Assembly: GCF_029227915.1 (NCBI RefSeq)
Contig: NC_079879.1
Location: 22,336,501-22,400,500 of the forward strand
Length of the DNA: 64,000 nt
Source: Hydractinia symbiolongicarpus
Taxonomy: Eukaryota; Cnidaria; Hydrozoa; Anthoathecata; Hydractiniidae
Reading direction: 5' to 3'
This document shows, piece by piece, positions 27,346-40,150 of the stretch (the first letter of the stretch is position 1; the number at the start of each line of letters is the position of its first letter). The translations under genes and the position numbers were made by a program. The notes under the pieces were generated by a model. It did no database searches. It was given only the letters and a program-made list of their open reading frames with translations, and was not told the DNA's origin.

Positions 27346-27763
27346 ATGATTCGCTTACTTATGGCAGCTATAAAATTGTGTCCAACCTCGTTCCCAGGGC
27401 ATTTTGCCTTGTTGATAAAGTTGATAGCGGCGAAAATTGTTGGCCACTCCGTAATAACGGCTCGGGGGCCACAAGACTAAGGTCAACGCAAGAGTGTTAA
27501 AATAAGAAAGAAAACTAACGACAAAAATTTATTTTAAGTATTTTACAATATTTATTGATAAAAATGATTCTGCTACTGATAAACTAGAAAAATCTAAATT
27601 ACTAAACACACGAGCTTCCCCACGACGACCATTTTCGTACCCATATTTTTTACACTCCGAAACTGTGATCAGTGTCTTAGGAACGAAGTTGCCATTTCTG
27701 AAACTTTTAGGAGCACCGCCGTTTTCGGTTACAGCTATTTTATATTTTTACACCATAGGTTTT

Positions 27764-30700
27764 TCATACGACAATTGGCTTCGTTTTAAATGATTGTGCA
27801 AATCTGGCAAATATGACCAGTAGCAGGCAATCAACAAATTCAAAGTAAGACATAACGCCGGCACCGATAAATAATCCAATCTGACCACCTATATCACCTA
27901 AATGTAATATAAAAATATAACAAATCATGTGTGCAATACTTTAGCGCGTGTAAATTTGACTACACAACCTCGTACGTAAACTGTCTTGTTGACTTTGTAC
28001 CCCTTTTAATATACATGTTAAAATAAAACCAGGACTACTGGGAACGATTTATTATTTTCCAGATTAATTCTAAGCCTGAAGTATGATCTTATTAATTGTT
28101 ATTTTGAAATGAAGCATCAGTTAGGTCTTCTAATTGGATTTAATCGTACTTGAAAGAATAGATTATATCCCAGTATTTCCAAGGAGCTTAGGAAATCATA
28201 AACAAACCATTGTCCTCCTCAGATTACTTTGAGATAATCCTCTAAAGTAGAAGCTACCCTCGAGGTTTATCTCAAAGAGCTCTGAGGTAGAGGTTATAAG
28301 TTGACAAGACGACATAGCAAAGGGAACGGTTACATAATAAAGAAGACAAGATTTGACTCACCCAACCATACAAGCATATCGTAACTAGGTTGCTGTTCCA
28401 ACTTTTCGTACGAAAGATCATCATAAAATATAACGATACGGAGAAAATTGTCCCTAAAAATATGCAAAATTTATTTTGCATTACTCAATGTGATAAACGG
28501 CTCAAGGCAAGAGAACACGAGAACAGGAATCCTTGCATGATAGGAATATTATATGGCGATCTGATCAAAATATAAGACACCATTTAAAAGTGTTTACGCA
28601 ACGCCATCGCTAGGACTTTTAAGTTTTTTTACATCAGGACGCGATGTAAAAAGCAATAAAAAGTCCTGGGAACAATTTTGGTGATTCCGTTGATAAAATG
28701 TTGCTCGTGTAGCAAAAATTTAAACTCAGAGATTAATAGAGGTTTCTACTCTGCTTATGAGACAACATGTTCTTTGATTGAGGTTGAGGAGAACTGGCAT
28801 TAAACCCAAAAAGAACTATACCGTAAAAACTGGAGATCGTCTATTCCTTTCACATCTTTCATATGAGTGTCATTTCTTACAAGATCAGCTAACTTCGGAG
28901 CTTGATTTTTCGATGGAAATAAAGCTCGTGATTTACTGTGACCATAGTATGTGTGAATTTCGCATGGTAAGGGACAATTGTATAATTTTTCTGTGTCAAA
29001 TTCCTCTACAAAAGAAATAAGATATTCATGTTAGGAAAACACATCTTGTTGATGCCACTCGAATTACTCGAATATTCAAATCCAAATTAAAACAAAGTAA
29101 AAAACTATCGAAATTTACTCAAGAATTTTGCAGGGCTGGAATTTCATTTTATTTTGGTCAACCTCATTCCCAGAGCCTGTTGTTTCTTTTCTATAACCGG
29201 GGCGTCCCGATGTCAGAAAAGACACAGGATGCCCTGTGAACGGGGTTGCATTTTGGTTAGCTACCAATAACTTCTCTACTTACCCCACTTTGGCCACATG
29301 CAAGAAATAGCCACTTGAAAACTGCAAATTGGGATTTCTCCTAAAAACAACAACAAAGCTTGTACGGAGACGATTGGGATAAAGGATTAGTTTGGCCCAT
29401 TATAAGCTATGCTGTGCCGAACTAAACTTATAAAATGCCAGATTCAGCTCGCACTGTTTAAATAAAAAAGCAAAAGTGTAGCTGTCTTTAAAACCATTTT
29501 TTGCTAGATATGCAGTTTTACAAACCCTCGTCCCCAGGGTATTTTTCGGCGTCATCTCTCATATTAAAAAGGGAAAAAACCTTGGGGACGAGGGTGCAGT
29601 TTTACACTATACCGCACATGCTTTCGCACCTTTCATCTTAGCATGTAGTTTTTTACAGTCGACCTAAGCTGTGCCAAGCCGTGTGGTACAGCAAGGTCAG
29701 TTTGGTTTTGAATGGTTGAATACAGGCTTAAAAAGCTGTGTTGATTCGAACTAGTTTCTTTTGCTCGGTTCTCTATGGCATAGCCTAAATAATGGTCTAG
29801 ATGGTTATTTATCTGAAAGTTAAATAACTTGTGTAAAATTTGAACCTGGCATAAAAAAGTCTTTGCACCCGCACGACTCATTAACATAATCAGTGAGCTG
29901 CTCCAACCAACATGTGTTTCTTGAATAACTTTTAAAGTACTTCAGGTTAAGAGAACCACAATGTGTTTTGTAGGGAGATTCCAAGTTGATAATCTAAAGT
30001 ATAAATCAAAAGCATATTTTCAAACTCATATTGTCTTGTAAATGCAGAACCAGCCTAGCTAACTGAGCTTTTTTTAAGGGTATTTAGAGTGAGGTTCTCA
30101 CATACATAAGCTTAGACACAAAAGAAAAACATCTCAGAGAAACTCGCGAATTCAAATCTTTTAAGAAAGAAAAAAAAAAGAAATAATTATGTTTGTTTGG
30201 GCGTGTGAAACCATTCAATCAAAATATTGATGAAGACATTCTGATCTGATTATTATCGCGCGAGGCAGTCTTAGGAACAAATGTTACAGTGTGGTCAACG
30301 TATAGAATTTCGTTTTTAATTCTTCGTGCCCTTAAAAACTTACTTGATCAATATTAAATAGGATTTATTTTCGTATGTATGGCCAAGGCGAGTCACGGGG
30401 TTTTAAGTTTTTAAAGGCCGTGTAAGGCATAAAAGCGCTACTTAATATCGTATTTAAAGCACTTAAGATCCTAAGTAAGCCAAAACAATTAAATTTTGGC
30501 GAGTTTCAAATTGCATCATCTTTTTGCGTTTTTATTTTATCTGATATTACTCTTATTAAGGCATGTTCTTTATGGTACAAATTCGTGTAAAACTTTACCA
30601 GTATCGCACTGAGGCGTTACTATGACCCAAAATCTTTACTCGAGCTTCACTCCCCTGTTCACAGAACGACAGCAATATAAAGCTAATATTAAGAAAAATT

Positions 30701-31658
30701 CGCTGACCTGTTTTTTCTCCACTTGTATATACGTTGTGTATCCAGGTGATATCATGGGTCCTCTTATTCTCACCGGCGTTTCATCCTGTCCGTGCAGAAG
30801 TAAATGAATACCGGAAATCAATCTATCTCTGTAGTAATCATAATGCTGGAGGTTAATGGTCATTGTGAGACTACGTTCAATGCCAGTTCCGGTGACAGAT
30901 AACACCGGATGCCCTTTTTGTCCCGAGTTAAAAGTAAAACACTGGTCTCCTTGTTTCCAATAAAAAAATGTGAAGTTCTCATGTGAACATTTCATTCCGT
31001 TAAAAGTGCAGTCAACAAGCATTTCTTCCAACAAATGCGCAGCGCCTCTTGTAACATTCCGGTATACTTCAGCTGTTACGTTCTTTGCTTTACTGTGATC
31101 CAAGATAGCCTCATCAACCATTGTGCCGTTCAAGACACTCATTCGCATATCGTTCAAATTACAGAACGAAACCGCGGGAAATTCGATTTCATCAACATAT
31201 TGCCTCATTCGGGCCGTGTTGAACGGATAATCGAGAAAGTTTACAGTACTTTCGTAAACTTTTTGCATAGAATAACCAAAAGCTGCGACTGTTATAACAA
31301 ACCATATTATTCTGCGTACTGAGTGTCTTTTGTCGAAGATGTAAGACAAGCCATGAAGTGAAGAATTTTCGATGAAATCGTCAATATGCTCCTTGATTTT
31401 TTCCTTTCTTTTCTCTGTTATAGTTTTTGGAAGTTCTTCACCGGAACCTGGTAAATGAGAAACAACATCACGATAATTTTCACGTTGAGACTTTTTTAAC
31501 TCTCCTTTTATTTGAAGCATGCACACTATATTATCTATCGACGTAGCCTCGCTTAATAAATCCTCATTTTTGCGGACGTTGTTGGACACATGTTCATGAA
31601 CAACTTGCGAAAAAGGAGCTTCTTGTTTTTTAACATCCCTTTTCGTGTTGAGAAACAT
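27764..31658 (-). CDS. DEG/ENaC sodium channel subunit (HyNaC/ASIC-like), 6 exons
   Basis: Plasma-membrane trimeric cation channel subunit. Minus-strand exons: 31658-30708, 29993-29846, 29340-29284, 29005-28822, 28453-28362, 27897-27764; every join is phase-consistent, giving 521 aa. The cytosolic N-terminus (about 115 aa) contains the gating His-Gly pair at 102-103 (SSLHGLSYIF). TM1 is about 117-136. The extracellular domain has the family cysteine pattern: CTFNG..C, YKTHCGSLNLKYFKSYSRNTC, CGCKDFFMPG, CSFQVAISC and CPLPCEIHTYYGHSKSRALFPS. The pre-TM2 region is LRIVIFYDDLSYEKLEQQPSY, then DIGGQIGLFIGAG and TM2. The selectivity-filter triplet is Gly489-Ala490-Gly491, where Gly/Ser-x-Ser is usual. 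Several N-x-S/T glycosylation sites are present. Hydra relatives are gated by RFamide neuropeptides; that role here is inference. Confidence 0.92.
28600..28682. repeat. MITE, 'TCGTTCCCAGG' family (ENaC intron)
   Basis: TAGGACTTTTAAGTTTTTTTACATC at the left is answered by AAAAAGTCCTGGGAACAATTTTGG at the right. An inner ACATCAGGACGCGATGT hairpin is also present. Sits in the intron between the fourth and fifth ENaC exons. Confidence 0.55.
29158..29252. repeat. MITE, 'TCGTTCCCAGG' family (ENaC intron)
   Basis: GTCAACCTCATTCCCAGAGC at the left pairs with GCCCTGTGAACGGGGTTGC at the right. Inner arms built on TTTCT..CGGGGCGTCC and its partner are also inverted. No ORF. Confidence 0.6.
29524..29595. 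repeat. 72-bp MITE, 'TCGTTCCCAGG' family
   Basis: Sharp terminal inverted repeats: ACCCTCGTCCCCAGGGTATT at the left and AACCTTGGGGACGAGGGT at the right. One of the cleanest members, in the ENaC intron between exons 2 and 3. Confidence 0.75.
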
Positions 31659-32402
31659 TTTGAATTTTAAAATAAACACTTTAATCTGAGCTTTAAATCA
31701 GTCAATTTTTTTCTTTCTTATCCACATCTTGAGAATAACATCGACTCAGTATTCTTTCCAATCATTTGTAACCGTTGACAGATTTTTTTTTAAAACTCGT
31801 TTTAAACTTGTTTATTTAGCCTGCAAATAGTATTCAATGTTTGTATGTAGACGAAGAGATGTTTCGAACTGTTAATAGAACAAACAAAGCGAGTAACAAA
31901 ACTACGCTAACAGAATTTGTCTTTTTAGTGAAAGCAGATATATTTATAACCTTGTTTCCAGTGCTCTTTGTTTGCCTTTTTATGAGTAGAGGTTAAAATT
32001 TCCTAAGTACAAAGTTGGGTTGGATATATTTTCTTTTACTTAGTGATAACGATATATAGCTTGTTTTGGGATTATCATTCGTTACGAAGATTTAACCAGA
32101 CAGCAGGGGTGCCGTGTCATGAAATGTGGAATATAGCCTTAACTTAAGCCCATAATACATGATGTAATTTAATTAACAAAAAGTTTAAATAATTCTTTTT
32201 TCCTAATTAACTTCCACCCAAATCTTGTGATGAGTATAATAGTGATTTATATTTGTTTATCAATCGTACTCCCGAACCTTGTTTACAATCTAAAATGTTA
32301 TTACAAAACAAACAAACAAATTTCTTATTTGCTTATTTATTAACGCAACATAGAATCATCTAAAATAGTCAAGTTCTTGTACTTTTGGTTTTTCGAAATG
32401 AA

Positions 32403-32497
32403 TCTCGTGCCAGGGCCTCTTTTTCGCTTTCTGATATGTAGCAACCACGAAAGAAGTAGCCACATATTAGAAAGCGAAAAAGAGGCCCTAGAAACGA
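32403..32497. repeat. MITE with long inverted arms
   Basis: CCAGGGCCTCTTTTTCGCTT at 32410 and the complement ending at 32491 form arms of about 23 bases around a short loop. The CTCGTGCCAGGG / CCCTAGAAACGAAATTG edges tie it to the 'TCGTTCCCAGG' family. Confidence 0.7.
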
Positions 32498-34727
32498 AAT
32501 TGACCAATACCCCCGATTATGAATAATTCAGGTGAATAGCAGGCTTTTCGATGTAGTAACAGAGAAACTTAATTCGTACATCGGCAAAAAAAGACATATA
32601 TGTCTACTTTATGTAGGATTTAACCAACCTCAGGGCGTTCAAATATAAAAAGCCTAACAAGTCCTGGGTACGAGGCTGGGTTTTAACAATGCCATATATA
32701 CAAAGCAAATAAAATTAAACCCATAAGATCCGTAATATCCTTAAAGTCCTTAACATCAGAAAATGTCCAAGTTGCTTCACTGCCCTAGTAGAATCCGCCC
32801 TAAACGAGGCTAGTCTAACACAGGCTTAATAGAACGTGGTATTGTTAATAACGGCTTAATCTTAAGCGAAGAACACAAAAGTATGTTACGCCTTGTCATG
32901 GTAAAATATCTTTACTTTACGCTTGTTCCTTCCCACTTTTGAGTAAGAGATTAAAATATACATTACGAACTTTCTATAAAAGGCTGGACTTGTCACGGTA
33001 TTTCGCTGTATATTAATTATTCTCAGCAAGCGGCCTGGTACTAATAAGCTTAAAAAGATCATTGATGCAACAGTCTGCAATGTAGTCTTTGTGTGTTAGG
33101 TGCTTAAGGTAAGTGCTCAAGAGTATGTTTGATGTTTTAGTATTTGAAATGTGTAACTCAAAGCTTAAAATTGTAATTTCTAAAGAAAATCTTAATAACA
33201 AAAGTTAACTAGAGTACGTCCACTTTTAACTCAAAAAGTGAAAACACTTTTCTTCTGTTTTGTTTTTTCATTTAATTTTAAGATATATTCGAGGTTAGTA
33301 TTGATTTCAAAATCTATCTATGTTTCCTTCAGGCAATTGACTTAGTTTTAGTGGGGTAGATTTATAATACTATCCGCTTTAAAACCAGTCACCCTGCCCC
33401 AATGTGAATGGTGATTTCGTGTAATAATAATATCAAAACTTTTCATGCTTCGTTTTTAATTTATTCACATAACTTCAGCAACACGTAAAAGCTATATGAC
33501 ACTTTTTAAAATGTTTTCTATTGTAAGCGGTTTTTGTATGTAGAATGAAATACCGTTCAAAATGTTTGAATTTTATATTTCTCGTAAATTTTCAAAATCT
33601 GTGAACGCGGGTGCAAGCCCGTTAATAAAGCGTTTATTTTCTTTCTAGCGATCTCGGACGATGAGAAGAAATAAGATTTTTAAGAAAAATCCTGCAGAAG
33701 ATAAGGGTTTTGTTAAAACTAGTCAGTGACCTGTGGAAAAATCCTCGGGTTCGCCCGTCCTTTTTAAAGCGCATTGCGTGCGTCTTGCTTCTTGCGGTAC
33801 CATTTTTCGTGACAGACGTATACAAGTTTTATAATAAGAAATTTTTTTAGAGTTTTTAGCATGCCATTGTTTGGAAGAGGAATTATGTTATAAAAGCAAG
33901 ATTTCGTAACTTGCCTGAGTTTCTGGAGTGTGACCTTTCTTCCTCTTTCTTCTCATGAATGGCTTCTACAGTTATTTTTGCGATGTCTTGGAAATTCAAC
34001 ATCTTCTTTGCTCATTCTCCACTCCAGTTTTGCAAATCTGTAAGGACAAAACAAAATTAAAAACCTGAAAAAAGGACTGGGACTTAATAGGTATGTGGGT
34101 TAAAATTTTACCTTGATGCAACATAAAGAAATATTTGGTGGCTTCTATATTTTATGGTTTACCACACTTTCTTTACAGGTGAAAAAGTTTACAGCAACTA
34201 CTGCCGCCCACAATCGATTTACCCTGTTATTGTATCGCAACAAAGCGAATTCAGTGACACCCACTTACTTATAAAATAGCATACTAAATCATAAGACCGC
34301 AAAACCAACGCTCTTATTATTTTTTTACGTTTCGTAAATACTAAATTATTTGGGGACAAAGAACAAAACGCGTAGAAATGTGCATAGGAAGACAAAAATC
34401 AGTCCACATAACCAGGCGGAACCACAAGATATTAACCAACCCTTTGGACCCCCCTCCCCCTTCCCTGCGCCTTCGTACTCTGACCATACACTGTCCCGCT
34501 CTCTCCATCGTTGTGTGTTAAAGTTTTGTTATAACTACTGAAGAGGAGCCTGAGTACAAAGATCCTAAAGTTCTTCCTTTCCCTGTATTCATCCACACAC
34601 TTCTATTTTACTTTCCTTGCTCATATTTACTACAGTTACTCAATACGTATAATCGGATAACAACCGGAATAAACTGGCACAAGTTTCGCGACGTTGAAGA
34701 GAGATTAGAAGAAGAAGGATTACTTAG

Positions 34728-35369
34728 CCCTAAATATACTGGGTCCTGCCGGTTTTTACTGCATGGCTATGATACTTATTGAGTTAATATATTCATCTAT
34801 AAGACACCTGCATGCCGAATGTTTAGGTCCCATACCTCAAAGAGTTTTAGATATTGGCCATTACTCAAAACTACCCTATAATTTTTCACGAAATACTTAC
34901 AATTGGAAATCTTTTGTTTTAGAATATCCTTAAAACTTGAAACTCAGAACACTACTTTTATTTTATCAAGGGGGCTTATTTTGCGAAGGTAAGGCACGTA
35001 ATTAATCTGATTTTTCGATTTTTTTGGATTTAACCGAAAATTGGTTTTGGCATTTTTACACGAATTATGTGAAAAAAGAGGATGTTAAATAATTTTTATT
35101 TAGCTTTCCAAACAGAATGTTAAAATTCGCTCTAGAACTAAAGTAATTGAATTTTAAGCAGATAGTGGTATTTTGGACAAAGTTGAAGCTTCCAATGACG
35201 TCACAATAAAAGTGCTGACATAAGAAAAAATGTAGTGCGGCTTTTTTTTCCCTTTTATGACGTACCACAAATGTGCCAAGTCTGATTCAATTTGCAAAAG
35301 CCTATTAAAAGTTGTTTATGGGGCGGACCCCATGTTTATAAGCCTCAAAAAAGCTCAGTATTTTTAGGG
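34728..35369. mobile_element. Diverged TTAA-type MITE, inverted relative of 15034-15775
   Basis: Ends CCCTAAATATACTGGG and, inverted, CCCTAAAAATACTGAG. The right flank is TTAA and the left flank TTAG. The interior matches the 15.0-kb element in reverse order: ..TGGCCATTACTCAAAACTA.., ..ATAGTGGTATTTTGGAC.. and the GTACCACAAATGTGCCAAG segment. Older and more degraded than the 15-kb copy. Confidence 0.65.
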
Positions 35370-35689
35370 TTAAGTTACATTATGCTATCAATTTATCCAT
35401 ATTTTGTTTCTTTCTGTTATTTAGGTCCTACGATAACCGAAGCAACCGCAAGCAAGACAAATATTCAATCATTTAATTAATTTAATTAAAAACAAGTGAC
35501 TTTCTTTTTGTCTACGCCATGATTATTATTCTAAAAAAACAGTTATATGAAAAAACTAACTTTAACTCTAATTAGCAAAAGAGGAAAGAGCTTCTGTTTT
35601 CGTGATCAGGTTAATTTAATTCCTGCCAAATTAATTATTCTCGTTCTTGACCCCACCAAGTTATTTCTGTTTTCCTACCAACAAAATGA

Positions 35690-35723
35690 CAAGAACTTCG
35701 ACTACTAGTAGTCGAAGTTCTTG
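35690..35723. repeat. Perfect 34-bp palindrome
   Basis: CAAGAACTTCGACTACT followed directly by its exact complement, with no spacer. No neighbouring ORF or larger element explains it. Confidence 0.9.
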
Positions 35724-37315
35724 AGTCTTCCCTGTGTCAGAAATTAGAAAATAATTAAACGTTACGTATGTCAAGCAGGGTGTTATTTTTCGTGAACTAG
35801 TGAATTAGGGGAAGAGGGGGCTTAAGATTAGTGTCTCTGCGAGGGCAGAGGAAATGCTTTTTGAAAAAAAAAATAAAAAAGGCATGCAAAATAACAATAT
35901 CAATACCATTGCATCGATTTCGTTGTATTTTAATACGTTTCTAGCAAACCTTGATTTTCTATTTTTTAGGGTCTTCTCCCTCAAGCAAAAATAGTTAGCT
36001 TATGGGTTTTATTGGTGCTTTGTGGTGTTGGGATTAGGATAATCACAAAAAATAATGGTAGCTACAATTCAACTCTCGTTTTTGTCAAAATTAATTGATA
36101 ATTTTTTTTGGAATTCTATTTTGTACAGTTTATTCTTGCCAATCATAAAAGTCAAACATTAATTCCCTGAAATATTGCGAATTGACCTTTTCGTGAAAAT
36201 TTCTTATTTAAAAAATATGTTATAAGACGTGTTGTGAGATGTGAAAAATATTCTTCATCTAAAATGCTAGTTGGTACAAACAAGGTGGTCTAATCTCTTC
36301 CCCATTTCATTGTCTGAAATATCCGTTACTCAAGCCTGGCGTTGTTTTGTCGACAACGTATTTTACATTGATAGCATCTGACGAAAACCTGGGCCCTGAA
36401 TGATGGTTTATTTCTCATGAATCTTAAAAAGTTGGTAGATTATTATTGTTTTCGTATACATCAGCATGCTTGACGATGACAACAACAACAATACCACATT
36501 AACCACACAACGGTAGCAACCACAACAAAAACAAACAATAATAAACAAACAAAAACAACAACCACATCAGCAATTACAATTTTAACACATTTACATACCT
36601 TTGTTAATTTAGATGGCTCAACACCAAATATCACAGGACTACTCTTATTTCAAATGTGTATTAGGGTACCACAGCTGTCCAACTAGCCTCAAAACTGCAT
36701 TGTTTTCCAATACGATACTTTAACGTCGCTATCTTATCAACGCATCTGATCTTAATTTAATAAAGTTGTCGACTAATGTCCAGCATATGACGCAAATTTC
36801 AGGAAGACATCAAATATATTATGGAGGCAACAAGAGGAGAAAACAGAACTTTTATTTTTAAACTGTATAATTTTTTAAAATTTTATATTTCTCTATACTT
36901 TTTAATCGCCAATTCTTCAAACTTTATCATACGCTGTATTTTTCTCGGAGTGCCCTGGGTAACACGACTCTCTAGCGCTTTTAATGCTTCACACAATATA
37001 CTCTTTGTGTGAAGACGATGAGTTTATATTTAAGTCATTTTGAAGTATTTAACTATTAACAATACTTGATCCGATAATCCGATAAAGATTACCGATGTCT
37101 TTACGTAGACACAATCTGACCTTTTTCTTTTTTTTCTATGAAAGATGCCATCAATAAGTATACCCTGGGTGCATCAATAGATTTAAATAAAGTTTTGACT
37201 TAGTAGATGCATTATTGATTTCACTTTATCAGCAGTAAGAAGTGACTAAATTTTAGTTTGATAACTAATATCTTGTATAGACCAAAATTTTTTGTCCACT
37301 TTTACCAACTATTAT

Positions 37316-37410
37316 TAATTTTTGTCGACAGTAATTTTTGTCGACTTTTTTTTACCGACAAGTAATTTTTGTCAACTTTTTTTACCGACAAGTAATTTTT
37401 GTCGACTTTA
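37316..37410. repeat. About 32-bp tandem repeat with GTCGAC cores
   Basis: Three direct units of AGTAATTTTTGTCGAC plus TTTTTTTACCGACA, preceded by a partial unit. No coding potential. Confidence 0.75.
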
Positions 37411-39674
37411 TTTTTTAATAAACTATGTCCTCAAAATGCTATGAAATAAGTTGATATAAAAGTTGGATATTTCAATTCATATTTCATTTTATTGTCATAT
37501 AAAAAGCGCAACTTGTAAATTTCTATACACGCTATTTTTTATTTTTAAACTCAACAAAATGTTTTTATTGACTAAATAACACCGGTCCTTTTTTCACTGA
37601 CTTTTTCACTAGTAAACTTAAAGAAAAGTGAATAGATGCACTGCGGTGGAGAATAGGACTTCTCTTTTTGACACAGTTTAATTGTTATAGTGCATACTCT
37701 AGGCTCACGCTTAACACAAATTATGAAGGGAAAAGCCCTGGGGACGAAGTTCTAAACGAATGTTGAAAACACGCCATTAAATAAAATTTGTTCTTACAAT
37801 AATATTTTCTTGTGTCCATTGTTGATAAAATATAACGAAAATCCCAATTTTAAAAAAAAACGAAAGCATAAATCTTCTCAGCATATAAATTTATGAAGAA
37901 TTACATTCGAAATTTAGAACAGTTAAATATCAGCTTTAAAAAAATTCCTTCCTACCTAAATGCTCAAGTTCCAAGAACCACGCCAAGGTCTGTTTAGCTG
38001 ACCCGAAATTATATAAAGAAAACAAAAACAAAGAAGTACGAAATTCCAAGTATGTTCACTTACATTTTACAATAATGACTCTTGTCTGAATAATCGAGCA
38101 TTGAATTTACTTGATCATCATCTATTGGATTACTTTGTACACAATGGTCGACCACTCACAATGAAAAATGTAATTCGCATTTAGATGTCGAAATCTTGAA
38201 ACAGGAGTGTTATTGTATAAATTAAAAAAGAAGGTGAAATTTTCAACTGAATTCAAATTTGTTTTATACGTGTACAGTAATATGATAAAAAAGGGAAAAA
38301 TTAAGTGCTGCATTTGTAGCAAATTGCGAGTAGGGAAAGAAAAAAACGAGTTTTAAAATAATTCATCAAGAGGTCTTTGATAATTTAACTAGTTATACAG
38401 GTTGAATCCAGCTACAGGTTAAATCTTGCATCAAAAAGTATCATCAAAATCTTGCATAGCATCCTGTTTTTAATCTTAAGTATCACCGGAAATGCAAATG
38501 TTATAGCTGGTTGATTTTTTTTTTGCGTTCGTATTTTGATAAAATTGGATCTATGTTAATTTTCTTTTCTTTTCTTTTTTTCATTTTTATTATTCAATTT
38601 TATTTTTAATTTTAGCAACGAATTTTAAACTTACAATAAAAAAGAGTTGTAGCTATAGATTTTTCATAACTACATAACCGACACAGAAATAATTGTCCTT
38701 TGTAACAAATATGAGTGTAAAAAGACATTATGGATGATACAAAATTCTTCTCCACTTACATCATTTCACGTAACATTACGTTACAATGAAAACTTTTAAA
38801 CACGTTATAAATTATTAAATTTTGTAACTATACCCTTTTGCACTATCGTTCCCAGGACTTTTTGCGTTTTTTTAATATGAGATAAGACGGTGAAGCTACC
38901 TTGGTATCGATGTTCAATATATGGGAACTATATACTATTTTCGCCACATAAGCGAACGCTTCATAAGTTAAGGCGAAAGTTAACTTCAAATTTATAGCAC
39001 ATGTCCGTTCAAGGCGCACACATTAAAGTGCTCAATATCGAGCCTGATCGTTTTTAAGTCAAAATCATTTTATAATTGTGTGGCGTAAGTTAATGATTTC
39101 GACCAATGAATTCGCTTGAATCGCCGTCATTTTGAATATGCGCGCGCATTTCTGTTTCCAGTGGACATTATGCCGCTTAGACGCACGACCGTGCAGCACT
39201 AAGTACGTGATGCTTTGCGATCGAAGTTGAAACACAAATTTTTTTAAAAGAAAAAAGTAGGATAATAAAATGCTACTTTTGCACATGTGGACAGAGTTTA
39301 AAATGTGCTGGTTGAACTTTATAACATTTCGCAGAATAGTCTACGTCGTCGCCCATGCCTCCTAAATTTGATAAAATGACAATGCTGACGCCAGCAACAA
39401 TTAGCACATGATGAAAGTTTTGAACCAACTAAGCACTAAAATTAAAAACGCGCGAAGAAATAAAATTTATAACGTCTAAATTTCAGTTGAACCTGGATGT
39501 ACTTGAACTTTTTCGTTGTAAATGTTTAGATTTAAGAAAAAAGTTAGAGTGTAGATATTTCGACAAAAAAATAAGGAAATACTTGGTGATATTTACGGGT
39601 GGTAAACATTTTATAAATGGTGTTGAAGTTATCTTATTAGAAAAACTCAGGTAATAGAAAATGAAAAAAAAATC

Positions 39675-39853
39675 ACTATTCCGCCCCGCCCCCTTCTTAT
39701 AACTTTTGATAGGCTTGTCTAAATTGTATTAAACTTGTACGTCATGAAAGTAACAGAATGCCACCAATAAATATTTTTTATTATGTCAGCACTTTTTTTT
39801 GTAACGTCATTGGCTTAAAATTTGTCCAAAATATCACTATCTGTTTAAAATTG
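39675..39853. mobile_element. Truncated copy of the 15-kb TTAA MITE
   Basis: The CCGCCCCCTTCTTATAACTT.., TACGTCATGAAAGTAACA and ..GTCAGCACTTTTTTTTGTAACG segments follow the first quarter of the 15034-15775 element in the same order. It stops where the GTGGATAAATCCACGGG repeat at 39853 begins, suggesting truncation by, or insertion next to, that second repeat. Confidence 0.55.
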
Positions 39854-40150
39854 ACCTGTGGATAAATCCACGGGTTCGTTTGTGTGTCTCGCTACTTGCG
39901 GTACCATTTTGCGCAGAGACAGACAGACAACAGCTATCATTATAGTGACTAGTAGGTGGCCCGTCCTTTATTTACCGTATTTCGTATTATTATTAGTGTA
40001 GACTCCCTTAGTAAAAAAATGGATGCAAAAGAAAAAAAATTAAATCTTGAAATAAAATATACATCAAACGATAAAATGTTTTATCATATAAAAACAATAT
40101 TATAGGTATATAACTATATTTACAAAAAGCTTTTTGTCAGCATCGATCCT

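Larger units (their letters stand above)
21745..27763. other. Intergenic region between the zinc-finger gene and the ENaC gene
   Basis: No gene recognised. It holds a dispersed-repeat copy (21835-21935), a minisatellite, a LINE remnant, a TTAA MITE, a 21-bp tandem array and inverted 'CATTCGC' repeats at 24270-24365 and 27165-27250. Around 25275-25320 a TGTTCGAATCT motif resembles a tRNA B box, without a convincing A box. Confidence 0.6.
31659..40150. other. Gene-poor interval between the ENaC and PEX1 genes
   Basis: About 8.5 kb, holding the upstream region of the ENaC gene and the 3' flank of PEX1. Contents are MITEs, an internal 34-bp palindrome, simple CAA-rich sequence (36470-36580) and a 32-bp tandem repeat. 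A single possible minus-strand exon at 33900-34000 (MLNFQDIAKITVEAIHEKK.., GC-AG donor) could not be linked to anything. Confidence 0.55.

Noticed and set aside
33900-34000. First exon of an additional minus-strand gene (MLNFQDIAKITVEAIHEKK..) with a GC-AG donor
   Set aside because: No downstream partner exon in phase before the ENaC gene; evidence too thin for a feature of its own.
36470-36580. Possible CRISPR-like or microsatellite array of CAA units
   Set aside because: Irregular (CAA)n simple sequence without spacers; a CRISPR array is not expected in a eukaryotic chromosome.
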